A stretch of DNA of 55,583 nt from Melioribacteraceae bacterium. GTDB taxonomy: Bacteria; Bacteroidota; Ignavibacteria; Ignavibacteriales; Melioribacteraceae. The stretch is from NCBI GenBank assembly GCA_022181065.1, contig BQMY01000123.1:1-55583 (forward strand), read 5' to 3'. Below the pieces are notes generated by a model. That model was not told the origin of the DNA. It saw only the letters and a program-made list of their open reading frames with translations, and did not search any database. Of the stretch, positions 54,015-55,583 are shown piece by piece (within the stretch, counting starts at the first letter, position 1; each line of letters begins with the position of its first letter). The translations under genes and the position numbers were made by a program.

Positions 54015-55289
54015 ATGAAGAAAATATATTTACTTGTTATATGGGTCGGTTTAACGATTACATCTTTAGCCCAGGTAGATTTGTATGTAAGGGGTGATTT
54101 TAACAGCTGGGGAACAGATGGTGGTGGTCCCTTGGTTGATGACGGCACAAACGGTGACGCCGTAGCTAATGACAGCATTTTTACATATACGGTTACTATG
54201 GGCACTACCGGCAGATACGAATGGAAAATCGCAAGTGAGGACTGGAGCCAGATATTCCCCTGGGCAGGGGGTGATGATAATGCGTGGTTGATAACTACCG
54301 AGGATAATCAGGATGTAATATTCACAATTGACAAGAATGTTTATAATGATGGTTTTGAACCCGGGTTTAATGTCGTAAACGCAAATGATCAATTACCCAC
54401 ACCGACAAGTGATATAGTCGCGGCAGGTGATTTCCAGGGATGGAATAACGCAGGTGGTACAGTTTTATATGATGACGGTACAAATGGTGACTGGGTTGCT
54501 GGTGATGGTATCTATACTTACTATTATATCGAGGCAAACGCCGGAACATACAGTTGGAAACCGGTCATGAGCGGCACCTGGGATACATGGGTCTCAGCAG
54601 GGAGAACTGTTTCATCTACCAACTTGCAATATATTACTGAATCGGCTGATGAAGAAGTATTCTTCTATCTTGATATAAATACAGGTCGAGTTGCAACTGC
54701 GGTGGGTGCGCCATTGCCTGTTGAACTTGTTTCATTCAGTGCTTCAGTGCAGAAGAATGAGATAGTTCTATTGTGGGAAACCGCATCTGAATTGAACAAC
54801 ATGGGTTTCGAAATTGAAAGAAAAGTTGATGGCTCTGACAAATGGGTTAAGATTGGTTTTATTGAAGGAAGAGGAACTACAACAAACACTTCAAAGTACT
54901 CGTTTACAGATAATCCTGAAGTGAGCAATACTTACTTTTATCGACTAAAACAGATGGATAATGATGGTTCTTTCGAATACTCCGGCTATGTGGGAATTGA
55001 ATTTACTAAACCACTTGAATTTGAGTTGGGTCAAAACTATCCGAATCCTTTTAACCCTTCGACTACAATCAGTTTTTCTGTACCTGAACAATCAAAAGTT
55101 ACATTGAATGTTTATGATATTACTGGTGGACTAGTTGAACAGGTTTTAGATGAAAACTATGAAGCGGGTTATTACGAAGTAAATTTCAACGCGAACAATA
55201 TTCCATCAGGAACTTATTTTTACACGATTTCCGCCTCAGGAATTGAAAATTTCTGGCAAAAAACCGGTAAAATGCTCCTCTTGAAGTAA
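54015..55289 (+). CDS. Secreted tandem-module glycan-binding-like protein with T9SS sorting domain
   Basis: A 424-aa exported protein. The signal peptide (1-19, ending TSLAQ) is followed by two related modules at about 20-115 and 128-230, each with a G-D-F-x-x-W motif (VRGDFNSWGTDGG and AAGDFQGWNNAGG) and a DDGTNGD-VA(N/G)D stretch of the kind found in pullulanase-associated or CBM-like domains. A fibronectin-III-like domain (about 238-335, LPVELVSFSASV start) and a T9SS sorting domain from about 340 follow. GGAGG lies 5 nt before the ATG. It follows the glycosidase gene by 22 bp, so the two are likely cotranscribed. A surface alpha-glucan-binding role is inferred from context. Confidence 0.82.
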   Translation: MKKIYLLVIWVGLTITSLAQVDLYVRGDFNSWGTDGGGPLVDDGTNGDAVANDSIFTYTVTMGTTGRYEWKIASEDWSQIFPWAGGDDNAWLITTEDNQDVIFTIDKNVYNDGFEPGFNVVNANDQLPTPTSDIVAAGDFQGWNNAGGTVLYDDGTNGDWVAGDGIYTYYYIEANAGTYSWKPVMSGTWDTWVSAGRTVSSTNLQYITESADEEVFFYLDINTGRVATAVGAPLPVELVSFSASVQKNEIVLLWETASELNNMGFEIERKVDGSDKWVKIGFIEGRGTTTNTSKYSFTDNPEVSNTYFYRLKQMDNDGSFEYSGYVGIEFTKPLEFELGQNYPNPFNPSTTISFSVPEQSKVTLNVYDITGGLVEQVLDENYEAGYYEVNFNANNIPSGTYFYTISASGIENFWQKTGKMLLLK

Positions 55290-55319
55290 CCCCTCGTCTT
55301 TATATAAAACTAAACAACA

Positions 55320-55341
55320 AACCCGGATTTTCATCCGGGTT
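55320..55341 (+). terminator. Probable terminator of the binding protein gene
   Basis: An 8-bp stem, AACCCGGA (55320-55327) and TCCGGGTT (55334-55341), with a 6-nt loop lies 30 bp after the stop. Only a short T-rich stretch follows. Confidence 0.6.
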
Positions 55342-55375
55342 AGCTTGTTGAAAAACCAGGTTGTTGATTTTCACG

Positions 55376-55508
55376 TTCCCCTTACGCCTGAGGCGCACAG
55401 GTTTGAAGGGGGAAATCACTCCGCCAATGGCGGATTTTGTGATGGGGGATGACCTAAAGTCACAAAAAATGTAATAAATCATCCTCCGTCTTCCGACATT
55501 CGTCGGAA
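55376..55508. repeat. Cluster of inverted repeats in the gene-free end region
   Basis: Several adjacent hairpins: TTCCCCTT (55376-55383) with AAGGGGGAA (55406-55414), enclosing CGCC-TGA-GGCG; TCCGCC-AAT-GGCGGA (55420-55434) flanked by ATCAC and GTGAT; and TTCCGAC-ATTC-GTCGGAA (55491-55508). The style (G/C-rich short inverted repeats in AT-rich DNA) resembles that of R1 and R2, but the sequences are not the same. Confidence 0.6.
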
Positions 55509-55550
55509 TCCACCTCCTTGGAAGGCAATGCTGTCAACTTAAGGGAGAAA

Positions 55551-55583
55551 ATGAATTTAAAATTCAATAGGATTGTTATAATT
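55551..55583 (+). CDS. Start of a new gene, cut by the window edge (partial)
   Basis: ATG preceded by AGGGAG at 3-nt spacing opens a frame encoding MNLKFNRIVII before the window ends. The basic then hydrophobic start looks like a signal peptide or membrane anchor. Nothing more can be said about the product. Confidence 0.5.
   Translation, partial: MNLKFNRIVII

Noticed and set aside
55376-55508. CRISPR array
   Set aside because: The hairpins differ from each other in sequence and spacing; there are no identical repeats with unique spacers and no cas genes in the window.

Overview
The window looks like chromosome from a member of the Fibrobacteres-Chlorobi-Bacteroidetes group, most likely an Ignavibacteria/Ignavibacteriales-type bacterium. 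The basis is eight secreted proteins ending in the NYPNPFNPST-type type IX secretion (T9SS) sorting domain, a GldC homologue, a mitochondrial-type citrate synthase, an hpnCDE squalene operon and AT-rich DNA with many TTG starts. This placement is inferred from gene content; no marker gene such as rRNA is present.

Left part (1-23,750). The 3' end of a histidine kinase converges on a very large acyl-CoA synthetase/unknown/GNAT fusion. Then, all on the minus strand: citrate synthase, the squalene operon hpnC-hpnD-hpnE, a divergent MoaA-like radical SAM protein with a perfect CRP-type palindrome upstream, an NHL-propeller secreted protein, a membrane-bound AraC-type regulator, and two more T9SS-exported proteins, one of them a large Asp-box propeller paired with a small lipoprotein. 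On the plus strand are gldC and a DEAD-box RNA helicase. They converge on a carboxyltransferase/biotin-carrier pair, followed by a small secreted protein and a 66-codon gene.

Middle (23,750-28,600). tRNA-Gly and tRNA-Cys are followed immediately by a 4.5-kb segment bracketed by two directly repeated, gene-free hairpin-rich blocks (R1 and R2). Between them lies an ORP-like operon: a DUF134 regulator, two NifX/NifB-fold proteins, a DUF5320 protein and two MinD-type ATPases with inserted ferredoxin domains. Two perfect palindromes of one consensus sit on its promoter, and a third related site lies just after its last gene.

Right part (28,600-55,583). A minus-strand block holds an SDR dehydratase, a secreted arylsulfotransferase-like propeller, a GH81 beta-1,3-glucanase with PKD and CBM6 domains, and a nine-PAS hybrid histidine kinase. 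Divergent from it are an ADP-dependent sugar kinase and then a putative alpha-glucan (dextran) sensing and degradation locus. That locus has a membrane-anchored solute-binding protein, a histidine kinase, a sigma54-activating response regulator, a polytopic membrane protein, a GH66 dextranase-like enzyme, two glycan-binding-like T9SS proteins and an (alpha/alpha)6 glycosidase.

The most interesting new signal is a family of 16-bp sites, TTATCA-N4-TGATAA. They occur as tandem copies with the same 23-bp register directly upstream of the two transcription units that follow the sigma54 regulator gene. I propose these are its enhancer sites, which would join sugar sensing by the solute-binding protein/kinase/regulator trio to expression of the dextranase and binding-protein genes.
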